Source: Gemmatimonadota bacterium (GTDB lineage Bacteria; Gemmatimonadota; Gemmatimonadetes; Longimicrobiales; Longimicrobiaceae). From it: a stretch of DNA of 9,310 bases. Shown piece after piece: positions 7,258 through 9,310 of this stretch. Position 1 is the first letter of the stretch, and every line of letters starts with the position of its first letter. A model generated the notes under the pieces. The model was not told the DNA's origin. It ran no database searches and saw nothing but the letters and a program-made list of their open reading frames with translations. The stretch covers positions 1 through 9,310 of the forward strand of contig JAHWJV010000109.1 of assembly GCA_019348265.1 (NCBI GenBank), given 5' to 3'. Position numbers and translations under genes: made by a program.

Positions 7258-8391
7258 TCAGCGTGTTTCGATCGGCTCCACCTTCAGACCGCGCGGGCCG
7301 GAATAGTCGGCCTTGGGCCGGATCAGCCGGTTGTTCGCGTACTGCTCGAACAGGTGAGCGGTCCAGCCGGTGATGCGGGAGATCGCAAAGATGGGTGTGA
7401 AGAGATCCATCTCGATGCCCAGCGTCGTGTAGACGGACGCCGAGAAGAAGTCGACGTTGGGGTAGATCTTCTTCCCCTTCTTCTCCATCTCGGTCCCCAT
7501 CGCCTCCCGCACCTTGTCGGAGAGGTCGAGCCACCTCGTCTCTTCGCCGCCCTGCATGATCTGGTCGGCCAGCTCGCGGAGGACGGTGGCGCGCGGGTCG
7601 GTGGCCTTGTAGACCCGGTGTCCGAAGCCCATCACACGCTCACCGCGCCCGAGCGCGTCGTGGACCCAGGCGCTCGGCTCCTGGCCGCTCTCCTGGATGG
7701 TGCGCAGCGACTCCATCACGCGCATGTTCGCGCCCCCGTGCAGCGGGCCCTTCAGCGCGCCCAGCGCGCCGACCACCGCCGAGTACATGTCCGACAGCGT
7801 CCCCGCCGTCACGCGCGCGGCAAAGGTGGAGGCGTTCATCCCGTGCTCGGCGTGGAGAACGAGGGCCACGTCCATCGTGCGGATGCGCGTCTCGTTGGCT
7901 TCCTCGCCGTTGAGCATGTACAGGAAGTTGGCGGCAGTCGCCAGATCGGCACGCGGGGCGATCGGCTCCTGCCCCTTTCTGATGCGGTCGAACGCCGCGA
8001 CGATCGTCGGCATCTTGGCCGTGAGCCGGATCGCCTTACGGCGGTTGGCGGCGTCGGAGTTGTCGTTGGCTTCGGGATCGTAGAGCGCCAGCGCGGACAC
8101 CGCCGTCCGCAGCGCCGCCATCGAGTCGGAGTTCTTCGGCAGGGCTCGCAGGAGCTCGATGATCTCGGTTCCCACGTTGTACTCGGCCGCGAGCCGCCGC
8201 TCCAGCTCGTCGAGCTCCGCGCGGTTCGGGAGCCGCAGGTTCCACAGGAGATAGGCGACCTCCTCGAAGGTCGTGTTCCGGGCGAGGTCGTCGATGTCGT
8301 ACCCCACGTAGATCAGCTCACCCTTCTCTCCGTTGATCGCGCTTAGACTCGTCTGCGCGACAACGACTCCCTCGAGCCCGGTGTTGGACAT
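7258..8391 (-). CDS. gltA: Citrate synthase, short type II-like
   Basis: This enzyme condenses acetyl-CoA and oxaloacetate into citrate, the entry step of the TCA cycle. The 377-residue length fits the short form found in Gram-positive bacteria, archaea and many other phyla, rather than the longer NADH-regulated E. coli GltA. The protein starts MSNTGLEGVVVAQTSLS, then GELIYVGYDIDDLA (24-37). Active-site residues are in place: the HAEHGMNAST block with His183, GPLHGGAN with His218, GFGHRVYKATDPR with His258 and Arg267, and NVDFFSAS with Asp314. The C-terminal RPKADYSGP is the family end motif. 2-Methylcitrate synthase has the same fold and cannot be excluded, but no prp genes are near. I chose ATG 8389-8391; the frame extends upstream to 8469 but that part is not family-like. 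AAAGGGAAAA lies just upstream as a ribosome site. The gene seems to be transcribed on its own. Confidence 0.95.
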   Translation of the reverse strand: MSNTGLEGVVVAQTSLSAINGEKGELIYVGYDIDDLARNTTFEEVAYLLWNLRLPNRAELDELERRLAAEYNVGTEIIELLRALPKNSDSMAALRTAVSALALYDPEANDNSDAANRRKAIRLTAKMPTIVAAFDRIRKGQEPIAPRADLATAANFLYMLNGEEANETRIRTMDVALVLHAEHGMNASTFAARVTAGTLSDMYSAVVGALGALKGPLHGGANMRVMESLRTIQESGQEPSAWVHDALGRGERVMGFGHRVYKATDPRATVLRELADQIMQGGEETRWLDLSDKVREAMGTEMEKKGKKIYPNVDFFSASVYTTLGIEMDLFTPIFAISRITGWTAHLFEQYANNRLIRPKADYSGPRGLKVEPIETR

Positions 8392-8478
8392 AGATGGCTT
8401 TTCCCTTTGACGTAGATCGGTCTCGGTCCCAGGCTCGCCGCGAGCGGCTCGGCAGGGAACGCGCCCCAAACGAAGCTC

Positions 8479-8502
8479 GCCCGCCCCGGTGGGGACGCGG
8501 GC
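8479..8502 (-). other. Hairpin at the start of the citrate synthase leader
   Basis: Two stacked stems (8479-8483 with 8498-8502, and 8484-8487 with 8491-8494) close a 3-base loop, with three unpaired bases on one side. It lies immediately downstream of the candidate promoter, so it would form the extreme 5' end of the citrate synthase transcript. It could instead act as a weak terminator for the DksA-like gene that ends at 8560. The minus-strand tail beyond it, CTTCGTTTGG, is poor for a terminator. Confidence 0.35.
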
Positions 8503-8509
8503 GCGCGTG

Positions 8510-8539
8510 AGTATACGATCCCTACCCGAGCCGATGCAA
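8510..8539 (-). promoter_or_regulatory. Candidate sigma-70 promoter of the citrate synthase gene
   Basis: On the minus strand TTGCAT (8534-8539) and TATACT (8510-8515; five of six consensus bases) are separated by 18 bases. Transcription would begin near 8503, leaving a leader of about 110 bases with a hairpin at its very start. It sits in the 168-base gap after the DksA-like gene, where a promoter for this gene is expected. Confidence 0.5.
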
Positions 8540-8559
8540 GAGAACCAGACGGCTCCGCG

Positions 8560-8934
8560 TCAGCCCTCCGCCGCGTTCGCGTGCACCGCGCAGAGGTCGG
8601 TTTCCGGCACCACGTCGAGGCGCTCGATCGAGATCGTCTTGCCGCACTCGCGGCACGCCCCGAACGAGTCGGGATCGTCGTACAGCCGACGCAGCGCGTC
8701 GTCGATCTGGTAGAGCCGGTCGCCCTGGCCGCTGGCGAGGAGGAACTGCGTCTCCTGGTCGATCGCCTCGGTGCCTAGGTCGGCCTGGTGCAGGCGATAG
8801 CTGTTGAGCTCGCCCGCTCGCTCCTGCAACGACTCGGCACGCTGCTCATCGAAATCGCCGAGCGCCTCGAGCGCGCGGGCACGCTCCTCCTGCAGGCGAC
8901 GCTCGACCCGCTCGCGATCTTCCTTGCTCAGCAT
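8560..8934 (-). CDS. TraR/DksA-type zinc-finger protein, Cys3His variant
   Basis: DksA/TraR proteins insert a coiled coil into the RNA polymerase secondary channel and tune initiation, often with ppGpp. The 124-residue product has a charged helical N-terminus (about 3-45, with RERVERRLQEERARALEALG). A central tip-like segment follows, reading LHQADLGTEAIDQETQ (49-62), similar to the TraR/YteA-type D-x-G-T-E pattern. Next comes the linking helix, with DDALRRLYDD. The finger is C94-x2-C97, then RLDVVP, then C115-x2-H118. The last ligand is His, where the family normally has Cys. It is shorter than E. coli DksA (151), so it may be a general DksA paralogue rather than DksA itself. GGAG lies 5 bases before ATG 8932-8934. 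The gene follows tRNA-Leu and its terminator, with a hairpin leader between. No promoter was recognised for it. Confidence 0.88.
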   Translation of the reverse strand: MLSKEDRERVERRLQEERARALEALGDFDEQRAESLQERAGELNSYRLHQADLGTEAIDQETQFLLASGQGDRLYQIDDALRRLYDDPDSFGACRECGKTISIERLDVVPETDLCAVHANAAEG

Positions 8935-8963
8935 TTTCGCTCCGGCTCTTCGTGAGGCGGCTG

Positions 8964-9006
8964 CCCGGCGCGCGGGCGGCTCCGCGGCTCGCCCGCGGCG
9001 CGCGGG
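8964..9006 (-). other. Long GC-rich hairpin in the leader of the DksA-like gene
   Basis: An 8-base-pair stem (8971-8978 with 8990-8997) is extended by eight more pairs (8964-8970 region with 8999-9006 region) interrupted by two single-base bulges, around an 11-base loop. It ends 29 bases before the start codon and leaves the GGAG ribosome site (8940-8943) free. The same bases are also read by a 35-codon ORF (8928-9035, starting MDLEAAFGFV) whose stop lies just inside the DksA-like gene. In such GC-rich sequence, chance pairing is possible. Confidence 0.35.
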
Positions 9007-9087
9007 ACGAACCCGAACGCCGCTTCAAGGTCCATGCCGGGCAGCGCCCCCGGCGGCAGCCGCGGACGAGACTGTGTCCCGAGACAA

Positions 9088-9126
9088 ACGAGGAGGGGCC
9101 GCTCCAGCTGGAGCGGCCCCCCTCGT
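9088..9126 (-). terminator. Intrinsic terminator after tRNA-Leu
   Basis: The two arms are almost perfectly complementary, about 17 base pairs with a single bulged A at 9094, centred on the palindrome GCTCCAGCTGGAGC near 9107. On the minus strand the stem is followed by TTTGTCT, a short T-rich tail; on the plus strand there is none, which fixes the direction. It begins a few bases past the 3' end of the tRNA. Confidence 0.75.
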
Positions 9127-9128
9127 CA

Positions 9129-9210
9129 TACCGGGCGGGGGACTCGAACCCCCATGCCTTGCGGCGCACGATTTTGAGTCGTGTGCGTCTACCGGTTCCG
9201 CCAGCCCGGC
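9129..9210 (-). tRNA. tRNA-Leu (anticodon CAA)
   Basis: The 82-base gene folds fully. The acceptor stem is GCCGGGC with GCCCGGT, and the D arm is GCG/CGC with a loop containing GGTAGA. The anticodon stem CACGA/TCGTG encloses the loop CTCAAAA, so the anticodon is CAA, reading UUG. The long class II variable arm has a GCC-GCAA-GGC hairpin, as expected for leucine, and the T arm is GGGGG-TTCGAGT-CCCCC. The discriminator base is A73, as leucine requires. The 3' CCA is not encoded and must be added after transcription. The first pair is G1-U72, a wobble rather than the usual G-C. Confidence 0.96.
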
Positions 9211-9239
9211 CCCTCACTGCGCCCTTGGAGAACGGAGCA

Positions 9240-9268
9240 AGGATAACCACTCCGCCCCACGAACTCAA
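9240..9268 (-). promoter_or_regulatory. Candidate sigma-70 promoter of tRNA-Leu
   Basis: On the minus strand TTGAGT (9263-9268) and TATCCT (9240-9245) are separated by exactly 17 bases, each matching four of six consensus bases. It would start transcription about 20 bases before the tRNA. The rest of the right edge (9211-9310) holds no other feature I can support. Confidence 0.5.
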
Positions 9269-9310
9269 GCGATTCGCCGGGCGCACGGTGGTTCAGCGCG
9301 GCTCGGGCGC

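Noticed and set aside
7354..8346. 330-codon plus-strand frame opposite citrate synthase
   Set aside because: Its His/Val/Arg-rich character is the mirror of citrate synthase codons; no ribosome site or domain was seen.
7258..8469. Longer citrate synthase start at 8469
   Set aside because: The added 26 residues are not family-like and have no ribosome site; the ATG at 8391 gives the usual N-terminus.
8846..9286. Minus-strand frame running through tRNA-Leu
   Set aside because: It translates the tRNA and its terminator and overlaps the DksA-like gene out of frame.
1..9310. Mobile element, CRISPR array, defence or biosynthetic island
   Set aside because: There are no transposase, integrase or cas motifs, no spaced direct repeats and no composition break; all genes are common core functions on one strand.

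Overview
The window looks like chromosomal core DNA from a GC-rich Gram-negative bacterium. Gene content, the Asp/Thr-rich secretory linker and the style of the proteins suggest the Gemmatimonadota or a related lineage; this is an inference from protein character, not from a marker gene. Every gene I can support lies on the minus strand, so the order of transcription runs from the high to the low coordinates. I found no mobile element, CRISPR array, phage gene or horizontally acquired island.

Reading from the right end: a tRNA-Leu(CAA) gene with a good promoter and a strong terminator is followed by a small TraR/DksA-type zinc-finger protein behind a GC-rich hairpin leader. Next come a short-type citrate synthase with its own candidate sigma-70 promoter and terminator, then an M17 leucyl aminopeptidase (pepA). 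One base after pepA starts an outer-membrane plug/beta-barrel protein of the TonB-dependent receptor type. A second block then begins behind its own candidate promoter: yicC, gmk, rpoZ, coaBC and a family 4 uracil-DNA glycosylase cut by the left edge. These five are packed with 4-base overlaps or gaps of 20 bases or less, so they almost certainly form one operon. yicC-gmk-rpoZ-coaBC is a widely conserved bacterial gene order linking RNA turnover, GMP phosphorylation, RNA polymerase assembly and coenzyme A synthesis. The glycosylase adds DNA repair at its end.

No undescribed multi-gene system is evident. The points most worth checking are: an apparent single-base frameshift in the Pro/Ala linker of the uracil-DNA glycosylase; a Cys3His rather than Cys4 zinc finger in the DksA-like protein, with a hairpin leader and a 35-codon overlapping upstream ORF; loss of the usual lid cysteine in the CoaC domain; and the tight pairing of a cytosolic aminopeptidase with an orphan outer-membrane receptor. 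All gaps between genes are under 200 bases and are described in the feature list.
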